Below are positions 57,106 to 64,000 of a stretch of DNA of 64,000 nucleotides, one piece after another (positions within the stretch are counted from its first letter, which is position 1; every line of letters begins with the position of its first letter). A program made the translations under genes and the position numbers. The notes beneath the pieces are model-generated. The model saw only the letters and a list, made by a program, of their open reading frames with translations, made no database searches and was not told the DNA's origin. The stretch is from Anaerococcus pacaensis 9403502 (GTDB lineage: Bacteria; Bacillota; Clostridia; Tissierellales; Peptoniphilaceae), in the NCBI GenBank assembly GCA_000308255.3, contig HG326667.1, forward strand, positions 62,001 to 126,000. Direction: 5' to 3'.

Positions 57106-57979
57106 TTATTTCTTCTCCCTCTTCATCATTTTCTATAATGTATTCATTGTCAGTTTGTAATACCAGGACCCTATATAAATGGGTGAAGTCAACTGGCGAA
57201 TCAACTGTTATATTTTTTCTAAGCGTATCCTGACTCATCGCTACATTGCTGATAGTACCGATGTATATTCCAAATGGATATACTCCACCCAGACCACTAG
57301 TCATGATGATGTCAGAATTTTTCGCATCACTTTCTACATCTAGCATATAGCCTTGGATGGTAGTTGATGTGAACTTATCAATCACCCCATAGTCTCCAGA
57401 CCTGGTGTTTATGAAAGATACGTCATTTGCCTGGTTGTTTATAGTTTGAACTCTAGCTGTGTTATCATAAACATCAGTCACCTTTCCCACTAACCCTGTA
57501 TAAAACTGAGTATCGCCAATGGCTTGTAAGATAATATCATTTTCTTTTATCCCATCTCTACTGCCCTTGTCTATGGTAAAGGTTGTAGTCATCGAGTTCA
57601 TATCAGTATTTACTACACTAGCTTTCATGAATGAATTTGATGAATTTTCTATAGCTCTTGCTTCGTTTTTTAGGAATTCTTCCTTATTAATTACGCTCAT
57701 AAGTCTTGCATTTTCCATTACTAAAGACCTATTTTCTGCAGTAAGTCTTTCTACTTCAGCGCGTGTTTCACGAGAACCTACAGTTCTTTCAACTTGCTCT
57801 TGAATCTCAGATGATACTGAGTATGTAAACTGCTCTACTGGTTTAAAAATCGTATTGGCTAGATTTGAACCAGCATCTGTGATTCCATCAGTTTGAGATG
57901 ATATGCCTATTAGTAGCACTAGAAGCATGACTGTTATTATAAAAGATTTGTTAGATTTGGATTTTTTTCTATATGCCAT
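57098..57979 (-). CDS. mreC: Rod-shape-determining protein MreC
   Basis: The 293-residue protein has an N-terminal basic stretch and membrane span (about 13-29), a coiled coil (ETRAEVERLTAENRSLVMENARL) and the double beta-barrel domain with TFTIDKGSRDGIKENDIIL and GVYPFGIYIG. It links MreB to the wall synthases. It lies between mreB and mreD. Confidence 0.93.
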   Translation of the reverse strand: MAYRKKSKSNKSFIITVMLLVLLIGISSQTDGITDAGSNLANTIFKPVEQFTYSVSSEIQEQVERTVGSRETRAEVERLTAENRSLVMENARLMSVINKEEFLKNEARAIENSSNSFMKASVVNTDMNSMTTTFTIDKGSRDGIKENDIILQAIGDTQFYTGLVGKVTDVYDNTARVQTINNQANDVSFINTRSGDYGVIDKFTSTTIQGYMLDVESDAKNSDIIMTSGLGGVYPFGIYIGTISNVAMSQDTLRKNITVDSPVDFTHLYRVLVLQTDNEYIIENDEEGEEINE

Positions 57980-57985
57980 TACTAC

Positions 57986-58996
57986 CTACTTGCTATATTT
58001 TAAAAATCTATCTGGATCTTCTAGGATTTTACCAGCACCAAGTATAGCATCTGTTGCTGGGTCCTCTGAGATATATGAAGTCAAATTTAGCTTGCTTTCG
58101 ATGTATTCTCTAATACCTTTCATTTGACTTAGGGCACCAGTGAGGCCAAAACCTTCTCTTTTAATATCTGCAGTTAGCTCTGGTGGAGTTTTTTCTAATA
58201 CTTCGTATATCATATTGATTAGCTCATCAGCATAGCCTATTACACACTCTACCAGGTCTTTGCTTGAAATTTGAACAGTCTTTGGCGCAGCTGATAAGAG
58301 ATCTCTACCGTCTATATCCATAGATAGGTCTCCATCTTTAACTCTAAGACTGATTATATTTTTCTTAATCTCTTCTGCTGTATTTCTGCCTATATCTAAG
58401 TTCTTCTTCGTTCTAAAGAATTCGATGATTTGCTCATCTATATAATCCCCACCCTTGTTGATAGTCTTTGATGTAACTACTCCGTTTAGAGAAATCACAC
58501 AGACCTCACTAGTACCTGCACCTAAGTTTAGAAGTAATATGCCCTTAGGATCTTCAGGGCTAAGGCCCATGCCAAAGGCTGCTGCTAGTGATTGGTCTAC
58601 TAAAAGTATCTCACGGCTACCTGCATGGAGGGCTGCATCTTCTATTGCCCTAGTTGCGATATCTGTAATCCCTGATGGCACGCAAATAACAACCTTAGGT
58701 TGAATAATTGAAAAACCTGGGTTTACCTTATCGAAAAAATAATTTAGTAAAGCTTCTGTAAGGTTAAAGTCAGTTATAACTCCATTTACTATTGGCTTTA
58801 CTACGTGGAGATTAGTTGGAGTTTTGCCAATCATAGCTTTAGCCTCATTCCCCACAGCTTGGACTTTTGTATTATTTTCATCAAGCACTATAAGTGAGGG
58901 CTCATCTATTATAAGTCCTTGATTTTTCTTGTAAACTAAAATATTGCTAGTACCTAAATCTATTGCAAAATCGGTAGCAACTAGTCTAAATTTCAT
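57986..58996 (-). CDS. mreB: MreB-family actin-like protein, divergent
   Basis: The 336-residue protein has the phosphate-1 motif FAIDLGTSNILVY, VPSGITDIATRAIEDAA, and the phosphate-2 region LLLNLGAGTSEVCVISL, where most MreB have DIGGGTTE. The replacement of Asp by Asn and of Gly by Ala in the phosphate-2 motif is notable. The rest, including GLTGALSQMKGI and the C-terminal helix, is of normal length. It should form membrane filaments guiding wall growth. Confidence 0.9.
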   Translation of the reverse strand: MKFRLVATDFAIDLGTSNILVYKKNQGLIIDEPSLIVLDENNTKVQAVGNEAKAMIGKTPTNLHVVKPIVNGVITDFNLTEALLNYFFDKVNPGFSIIQPKVVICVPSGITDIATRAIEDAALHAGSREILLVDQSLAAAFGMGLSPEDPKGILLLNLGAGTSEVCVISLNGVVTSKTINKGGDYIDEQIIEFFRTKKNLDIGRNTAEEIKKNIISLRVKDGDLSMDIDGRDLLSAAPKTVQISSKDLVECVIGYADELINMIYEVLEKTPPELTADIKREGFGLTGALSQMKGIREYIESKLNLTSYISEDPATDAILGAGKILEDPDRFLKYSK

Positions 58997-59008
58997 TTAA
59001 TATTGCTC

Positions 59009-59692
59009 CTATATATACATTTCTTTTTTGAAACTATAATAATTATCTTTACCAATTATTATATGGTCTAAGACCTTAATATCTAAAATATTGCCTGCTT
59101 CTACTAGTCTATCGGTAATCATAAAGTCATCCTTACTAGGACTTGGATTGCCAGATGGATGATTATGAGCAAAGATAATGCTCTTTGCGGATTTTTTAAT
59201 AGCAGGCTTAAAGGCTTCCCTAGGATGGACCAATGATGAATCAAGAGTCCCCTTAGTAACTACTTCTTTAGATATTATAACATTTTTAGTATCTAAAAGG
59301 ATAGCGTAAAAGTACTCTATCTTCCTATCCTCTAATTCATTTTTTAGATAATTATATATATCTTCGCTACTTTCAATCTTTCTAGTAGACATTTCATTTT
59401 CAATCACCTTTTGAGTCACTCTTTTGCCGAGCTTTAGGCTTGCCACTACCTTACTTGCCTTGGCCGTCTTTATCCCCTTTATCTGGGTCAGTTCTGGAAC
59501 TTCAAGGTCAAATAAATCTTCATAAGAAAAGCTATCTAAAATTTCACGGCTTAACTCGATTACATTTTTCTCAGCTGTACCTGTTGATAAAATGATTGCT
59601 AGAAGCTCCTCATCTGTCAAGGCATCTGACCCATATTTTATTAATTTCTCACGAGGCCTATCATTTTCCTCTAAATCCATGATTTTTTTCAT
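59009..59692 (-). CDS. radC: RadC/JAB-domain protein
   Basis: The 227-residue protein has an N-terminal helix-hairpin-helix region (IKGIKTAKASKVVAS) and a C-terminal JAB domain with the metal motif HNHPSGNPSPSKDD. Despite its name a DNA-repair role is not established. It overlaps the upstream gene by 32 bp and stands before mreB, the common order. Confidence 0.95.
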   Translation of the reverse strand: MKKIMDLEENDRPREKLIKYGSDALTDEELLAIILSTGTAEKNVIELSREILDSFSYEDLFDLEVPELTQIKGIKTAKASKVVASLKLGKRVTQKVIENEMSTRKIESSEDIYNYLKNELEDRKIEYFYAILLDTKNVIISKEVVTKGTLDSSLVHPREAFKPAIKKSAKSIIFAHNHPSGNPSPSKDDFMITDRLVEAGNILDIKVLDHIIIGKDNYYSFKKEMYI

Positions 59693-60206
59693 TGTTCACA
59701 TCCCCAACATTTAGTCTCTCCATATGGCTTACCACATAATTTACACTAAGACCGACAAAAAAACTTGTAAAAATCCCCATCATTACTAGGGCTGGAAAAT
59801 AAATATACATCTTTATATTGTTCATAATGATTGTTGCCACTAAAATTTGTCCAAAATTATGGAAAAATGCACCTATTTCACTAATACCGATAAAAGTCGC
59901 ATATTTTGATAAAAGTTTTAGGCCAATACCCATAGCAATTATTGAAAATACTGCCCCTGATAATGAATAAAAAAAGGCGGTTACACTACCAGTAATTAAC
60001 ATCAACAAGAATGACTTCAATACGCCGACTACAAAGGCTGATCCAAAACCATAAAAATACAGAGTTATTAGTATAATCATATTAGAAAATCCAAGCTTTG
60101 CCCCAGGTATTGGAACCGGTATTGGAATCATGTGTTCGATAAGGGAAATCGCCAGGGCCATAGCCGTGAGGAGGGCAATATTTGTTACTTTTTTTACATC
60201 ACGCAT
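59661..60206 (-). CDS. Gx transporter/Hpre_diP_synt_I family membrane protein
   Basis: The 181-residue protein has about five or six hydrophobic segments and the conserved IPIPVPIPGAKLGFSNMIILITLYFYG stretch of the heptaprenyl diphosphate synthase component I/Gx transporter family. It is widely paired with NusG_II and Rnf or ApbE genes and may import a flavin-related or lipid precursor. Function unproven. Confidence 0.85.
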   Translation of the reverse strand: MRDVKKVTNIALLTAMALAISLIEHMIPIPVPIPGAKLGFSNMIILITLYFYGFGSAFVVGVLKSFLLMLITGSVTAFFYSLSGAVFSIIAMGIGLKLLSKYATFIGISEIGAFFHNFGQILVATIIMNNIKMYIYFPALVMMGIFTSFFVGLSVNYVVSHMERLNVGDVNNEKNHGFRGK

Positions 60207-60210
60207 ACTA

Positions 60211-60588
60211 TCACCTATTTATTTTATCTATCCCATCTTCTGCTTCTTTATCTATCACTTCAACAAAGACCCTATTTGGTAAGCAAATGATGGTTTCCCC
60301 GTCTATATTTATCTCTTTCATATGGGTGCATATCTGATCTCTACAATTGGCCTCATCCATATAGGCCTTGCCATCTTTTATTACTAATTTATTATAATGA
60401 ACGCCATCATCTATTATTATTTCTTGGTCTTCATTTAATGAAACTTCGTGCTTAATCTCTCCATTGACTTCAACTCTTACAATCTGCCCAGTAGCTTCTG
60501 AGCTCATATTAGACACGCCAAAGGCCATGATAAAGCTTAATACTAGTAAAGAGGCGGTAATGATTATGTCAGCTTTTTTAATCTTCAT
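60211..60588 (-). CDS. NusG domain II-containing membrane-anchored protein
   Basis: The 125-residue protein has an N-terminal membrane span (about 9-26) and a NusG_II fold with EANCRDQICTHMKEIN and ICLPNRVFVEVI. Such proteins go with Rnf and flavin-transfer genes and are anchored outside the membrane. Their action is unknown. It has its own promoter (60609-60637), distinct from the rnf genes. Confidence 0.85.
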   Translation of the reverse strand: MKIKKADIIITASLLVLSFIMAFGVSNMSSEATGQIVRVEVNGEIKHEVSLNEDQEIIIDDGVHYNKLVIKDGKAYMDEANCRDQICTHMKEINIDGETIICLPNRVFVEVIDKEAEDGIDKINR

Positions 60589-60608
60589 TGGTAATACCTC
60601 ATTATAAA

Positions 60609-60637
60609 AGTTTACAATTAATAGAAAATATTGTCAA
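60609..60637 (-). promoter_or_regulatory. Promoter of the NusG_II-radC-mre operon
   Basis: On the minus strand TTGACA (60637-60632), 17 bp, TAAACT (60614-60609). It lies between the rnfB terminator and the NusG_II gene. Confidence 0.75.
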
Positions 60638-60662
60638 TTAAACTGACATTTCAAAATGGGCG

Positions 60663-60689
60663 AAAAAATAACCGGTCAAGCCGGCTATT
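60663..60689 (-). terminator. Terminator of the rnf operon
   Basis: On the minus strand AATAGCCGG pairs with CCGGTTATT around a CTTGA loop and a run of T follows; it lies just after the rnfB stop. Confidence 0.8.
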
Positions 60690-60693
60690 TCTC

Positions 60694-61494
60694 TTAATCC
60701 ATGATTGTTATACAATTGTTTGGACACTTTTCTGCTGCTGCAGTAAGTTGCTCGATATCTAGGTCTGGATTTATAGTTTCTACGGATAAGTTTTTCTTCA
60801 TTTCGAAGCCTTCTGGATAGGTCTTAGCACAAAGTGTACAAGCTATGCAGGCCTTATCACATTTTTTACGAGCATCCTTACCTTTTTCTTGGTTAGAACA
60901 TAATACTACTGCTTTTTGTGAATATGGCACTAGTGTGATGATGTCTTTTGGACAAGCTGCCACACATTTACCACATGCTACACATTTGCCGCGGTCTACA
61001 ACTGCTACCCCGTTTTGTACATGAATTGCATCAAATGGGCAGACATTTTCGCAAGTACCACAGCCTAGGCAGCCGTAATTACATTCTTTTTTACCACCAA
61101 ATAAAGCTATTTGTGCTCTACAGTCTGTTAAACCAGAATACTCGAATTTGTCTTTAGCAGAGTCGCAGTCACCATTACATTTAACTACTGCCACTTGTCT
61201 ATTGTCAGATGCAGTTGCTTCTACTCCCATAGCTTGTGCTACTGCCTCTGTAGTAGAAGGACCACCGATTACGCAGGCTTCGATTGGCGCTTCACCATTT
61301 GCGATAGCTGCTGCACAACCATCACAACCTGGATAACCACAGGCACCACAGTTGGCACCTGGTAGAGCATTTCTAACTGCTTCTTCAGTTACTGACGTTT
61401 CAACAAAAAATTTCTTACTAATTAGACCCAGAACTACAGCAAATAAAAATCCTAAGGCTCCAAGTACTAGTACGGGAGTTAAAATATTATTCAT
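60694..61494 (-). CDS. rnfB: Rnf complex subunit B
   Basis: The 266-residue subunit has an N-terminal membrane span, the Fe-S motif GANCGACGYPGCDGCAAAI, and two ferredoxin-type clusters (CGTCENVCPF and CVACGKCVAACPKD), then a further CDKACIACTLCAK group. It takes electrons from ferredoxin into the Rnf complex. A terminator follows. The rnf order on the minus strand is D, G, E, A, B. Confidence 0.95.
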   Translation of the reverse strand: MNNILTPVLVLGALGFLFAVVLGLISKKFFVETSVTEEAVRNALPGANCGACGYPGCDGCAAAIANGEAPIEACVIGGPSTTEAVAQAMGVEATASDNRQVAVVKCNGDCDSAKDKFEYSGLTDCRAQIALFGGKKECNYGCLGCGTCENVCPFDAIHVQNGVAVVDRGKCVACGKCVAACPKDIITLVPYSQKAVVLCSNQEKGKDARKKCDKACIACTLCAKTYPEGFEMKKNLSVETINPDLDIEQLTAAAEKCPNNCITIMD

Positions 61495-61503
61495 AACTTT
61501 CCT

Positions 61504-62076
61504 CTATAATCCTGCAAAGCCCATGAAAGAAATTGACATTAATCCAAGAATGATTAGTGTCATTGGAGCTCCCTTAAAGGCTTCTGGTGTATTATTATCA
61601 ACGATTTTTTCTCTTAGGTATGCAAGCATAAGCATAACAATCATAAATCCTACTGATGCTGCTATAGCATAGACTAGAGTTTCAAGTAATTTGTATTGGT
61701 TTGAAATAACTTTAAGAGCAACACCAAGTACTACACAGTTTGTAGTAATAAGTGGTAGGAACACTCCAAGTGCACCATAAAGACTTGGCATTGTTTTTTT
61801 CATTATAGACTCAATTGATTGCACCAAGGATGCAATAACCAAGATAAAGACTACTGTCTGCAAGTATTCTATATGTAAGGGTTCGAGTAAGTAGTATTGA
61901 ATTATCCAAGATACTAAAGATGCTAAGGTTATTACAAATATAACTGCAAAACCCATTCCTCTTGCTGTTTCTACCTTGCTTGTAACACCCAGGGCTGGAC
62001 ATATACCTAAGAATTGTCCTAGTACATAGTTTGAAACAAATATTGTTCCTATAATAATTGAAATAAGATCTGACAT
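61504..62076 (-). CDS. rnfA: Rnf complex subunit A
   Basis: The 190-residue protein has six hydrophobic segments, with NYVLGQFLGICPALGVTSKVETARGMGFAV near the start and PLITTNCVVLGV, which are typical of RnfA. It is an ion-translocating membrane subunit with an Fe-S site shared with RnfE. Confidence 0.94.
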   Translation of the reverse strand: MSDLISIIIGTIFVSNYVLGQFLGICPALGVTSKVETARGMGFAVIFVITLASLVSWIIQYYLLEPLHIEYLQTVVFILVIASLVQSIESIMKKTMPSLYGALGVFLPLITTNCVVLGVALKVISNQYKLLETLVYAIAASVGFMIVMLMLAYLREKIVDNNTPEAFKGAPMTLIILGLMSISFMGFAGL

Positions 62077-62088
62077 ATCATTCCTCCC

Positions 62089-62769
62089 CTATTTCGCTGA
62101 TTTAGCTTTTTTGCTTTCTTTACGATTGATTATAGCAGCAAAGGCAGCAAAACATAGTCCAGCTACTATAAATGATGAAGCTGGTTGTTGTAAAAATCCA
62201 ATAGTGTATTCTGCTGGGATTATTTGAGCTCCAAATAGTGTTCCAGCTCCTAGTAATTCTCTAAAGAATGAAATAACAGAGATTGCTAGCATATATCCTA
62301 GTCCTTGACCAATACCATCTACTATTGAAGCAACTGGTCCATTTTGTGAAGCAAATCCTTCTGCACGGGCTAGGATTATACAGTTTACTACTATTAATGG
62401 AATAAATATACCAAGCGAAGCATATAAACTTGGTACATAAGCCTTTAATACCATTTGAACTATTGTAACGAATCCAGCGATTATAACTATAAATGCTGGG
62501 ATTCTGATTTGATCTGAAATAAAGTTTCTAAGTAAAGATATTACAAAGTTACTCATTGTAAGTACAAATATTACAGCAAGACCCATACCAACTGCATTGT
62601 TCATAGTTGATGAGATACCTAAAACTGAACACAAACCAACCATTTGTATAAATACTGGGTTGTTTCTTATAATACCATCTGAGAAAACTTTACCTAGATT
62701 TACTCTTTGTTTTTGTTTTTTTACTTTTGCATCTTTATTTACAAAAGGTTTATCTATTTGTTGTTCCAT
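62089..62769 (-). CDS. rnfE: Rnf complex subunit E
   Basis: The 226-residue protein is the inverted partner of RnfA, with NPVFIQMVGLCSVLGISSTMNNAVGMG and PLIVVNCIILARAEGFAS. A basic stretch of about 25 residues precedes the first membrane segment. It forms the core membrane pair with RnfA. Confidence 0.94.
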   Translation of the reverse strand: MEQQIDKPFVNKDAKVKKQKQRVNLGKVFSDGIIRNNPVFIQMVGLCSVLGISSTMNNAVGMGLAVIFVLTMSNFVISLLRNFISDQIRIPAFIVIIAGFVTIVQMVLKAYVPSLYASLGIFIPLIVVNCIILARAEGFASQNGPVASIVDGIGQGLGYMLAISVISFFRELLGAGTLFGAQIIPAEYTIGFLQQPASSFIVAGLCFAAFAAIINRKESKKAKSAK

Positions 62770-62777
62770 GATTACTC

Positions 62778-63323
62778 CTAATTAATTTTTGTTAGAACTT
62801 CACGAGCATCATTAATACCCTTTACGATGGTTGATGTTGATATTGTAGCTCCGGATATTCCTACTATTTCATTTTCACTACCAGATTCAGAATAACCAAC
62901 TTCATCGTCCATGCTTACACCAACCATTCCTTCTTTAAAGAAGGCTTGTTCCATCTCAGCACCAAATCCTGCTGACTCTGAGTGCTCTAATGGTGCAAAT
63001 CCTAGGATATTATTATCATCTCCTACGGCTAGTAGATATTCAATATCTCCGCCGTAACCACCAATTACATTAATTTGGAATATATATCCATCTCCCTCAG
63101 CTGAACTAGCTTGATATACATTTTTTATAGAATCTGGTTTATCAGCTACTTCGATTTCATCATAAGAATCTGCTGGATAAACCACAGAAAGTGATTCTTT
63201 TAACTTTTGTGCTTGATTTTCTGCAACAACTGGAGCTGTTACAGAGTTTACAAATGCAAGAGCTAAACCAACCACAGCTGTTATAACAAATAGTTTAAGA
63301 CCGAGTTTAATATTATTGGCCAT
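62778..63323 (-). CDS. rnfG: Rnf complex subunit G
   Basis: The 181-residue protein has one membrane span, then a domain with the covalent flavin site SGATIST near 156-162 (within GISGATIST). FMN attaches to the Thr. It overlaps rnfD by 11 bp. Confidence 0.94.
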   Translation of the reverse strand: MANNIKLGLKLFVITAVVGLALAFVNSVTAPVVAENQAQKLKESLSVVYPADSYDEIEVADKPDSIKNVYQASSAEGDGYIFQINVIGGYGGDIEYLLAVGDDNNILGFAPLEHSESAGFGAEMEQAFFKEGMVGVSMDDEVGYSESGSENEIVGISGATISTSTIVKGINDAREVLTKIN

Positions 63324-64000
63324 TAGCTGCTCCTTTTTGTTTTGAATAATCTACACCATATACTTTTGGCATAGTATATTTTTCAATGATTGGCACTACT
63401 AAGTTTGCTAGTAGAATTGAATAACTCACACCTTCTGGATATCCACCATAGACTCTAATTACAAAGGTAATCAAACCTGCAAGAATTGCAAATACTGTTT
63501 GACCTTTTGGTGTAACAGGGCTAGTTGTATAGTCAGTTAGCATAAAGAATGCACCTAGGATAAGACCACCTGATAGTAGGTCTCTTAGAACATTATCAAA
63601 TCCAGTAAATATTCCAGATAATAATAAAACAGTTGCTATGTAAATAAGTGGCATTTTGATACTAATTACTTTTCTAATAAGTAGGTATGCTACACCTATA
63701 AGTAAAGCTAATTTTGATACTTCACCTAAAGATCCTGGAATATTACCTAAGAATAAATCCATAGTAGAGTATGCATTTGGATCTGAAAGTGGTGTTGCAG
63801 CTGATATAGCTGATACATCATTAACTACAGCAAGTGTTCCTACTCTTGAAGGTGGGACATAATTACTCATATCACTACTCCATGAAGCTAGTAAGAAAGC
63901 TCTAGCTGCAAGAGCAGGGTTTACAATATTTTGACCGATACCACCAAAGGCCATTTTTACAACTACTATTGCAAATACGCCACCTACTACTATTTTCCAT
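63313..64000 (-). CDS. rnfD: Rnf complex subunit D (5' end beyond window)
   Basis: The reading frame runs off the right edge; the first visible residues WKIVVGGVFAIVVVKMAFGGIGQN and NPALAARAFLLASW fit RnfD. The Thr in the SAATPLS segment, close to a second flavin site, is at about the expected place. The remaining C-terminal part has five or six membrane segments and the motif GGYPEGVSYSILLANLVVP. A Met-start within the window (63954) would not be the true start. RnfC is presumably outside. Confidence 0.93.
   Translation of the reverse strand, partial: WKIVVGGVFAIVVVKMAFGGIGQNIVNPALAARAFLLASWSSDMSNYVPPSRVGTLAVVNDVSAISAATPLSDPNAYSTMDLFLGNIPGSLGEVSKLALLIGVAYLLIRKVISIKMPLIYIATVLLLSGIFTGFDNVLRDLLSGGLILGAFFMLTDYTTSPVTPKGQTVFAILAGLITFVIRVYGGYPEGVSYSILLANLVVPIIEKYTMPKVYGVDYSKQKGAANGQ

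Noticed and set aside
61811..62002. 63-codon minus-strand frame within rnfA
   Set aside because: Shadow of rnfA in another frame with no ribosome-binding site; rnfA itself is complete.
1..64000. Insertion sequences, rRNA genes or metabolite riboswitches
   Set aside because: I found no transposase, terminal inverted repeat pair of IS type, rRNA stretch or recognisable riboswitch core in the window.

Overview
The window looks like chromosome of a low-GC, Gram-positive, strictly fermentative anaerobe. The best fit is the Peptoniphilaceae/Tissierellia, and Anaerococcus-like is my guess. The reasons are the gene order of the murB-rapZ-whiA-dnaE-pfkA-pyk and rpmF-plsX-acpP-rnc-smc clusters, an Rnf complex, mreBCD next to radC, and AT-rich codon use. 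The genus is inference from gene content, not a database match.

Positions 1 to about 15.9 kb are one end of a prophage, read almost entirely on the minus strand. From its chromosome-side end inward it carries: a repressor and ImmA-type protease pair; an early leader with two small genes and two intrinsic terminators; a sigma-like regulator followed by a 48-bp repeat; a replication module (DUF2800 nuclease, DUF2815 protein, family A DNA polymerase, DUF4406-like protein, P4-type primase-helicase, VRR-NUC nuclease, SNF2 helicase); a DUF1492 late regulator; HNH endonuclease; P27 terminase small subunit; and a SAM-synthetase-like gene cut by the left edge. Structural genes and an integrase are not in view. 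Two cargo modules sit on the opposite strand between HNH and its neighbours: an AbrB/RelE-type toxin-antitoxin pair and an AbiF/Abi_2 HEPN protein preceded by its own promoter and a terminated hairpin RNA. The DNA polymerase is split by an intein whose HNH-like homing endonuclease is encoded in a different, overlapping reading frame.

From 15.9 to 26.8 kb is a minus-strand core cluster: murB, rapZ, a tyrosine-phosphatase-like gene where yvcK is usually found, whiA, dnaE, pfkA, pyk and the rRNA methyltransferase gene rlmD. rpmB (plus strand) and a large catalase follow. From 44.2 down to 29.4 kb runs a nearly gapless minus-strand operon: rpmF, plsX, acpP, rnc, an Elp3-like radical SAM gene, smc, def, fmt, rsmB, rlmN, prpC, prkC, rsgA, rpe. 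smc has no ATG, GTG or TTG ahead of its Walker A motif and seems to start at ATT.

Beyond it are ackA, then pyrH-frr fused to a type IV pilus/competence pseudopilus set (platform protein, prepilin peptidase, five pilin-like proteins, no ATPase). Next come an orphan ribbon-helix-helix gene, tRNA-His and tRNA-Leu, and a short plus-strand unit (33-aa membrane protein, recX, GIY-YIG). The last block, 52.5 to 64 kb on the minus strand, is rnfD (cut by the edge), G, E, A, B; then a NusG_II protein, a Gx transporter/Hpre_diP_synt_I protein, radC, mreB, mreC, mreD, a very long PBP2 and a divergent MinD-like ATPase.

The observations I rate highest are the dual-frame intein/endonuclease, the AbiF-like gene with its hairpin RNA, and three genes (smc and two phage genes) whose best starts are ATT, ATC and ATA behind strong Shine-Dalgarno sequences.
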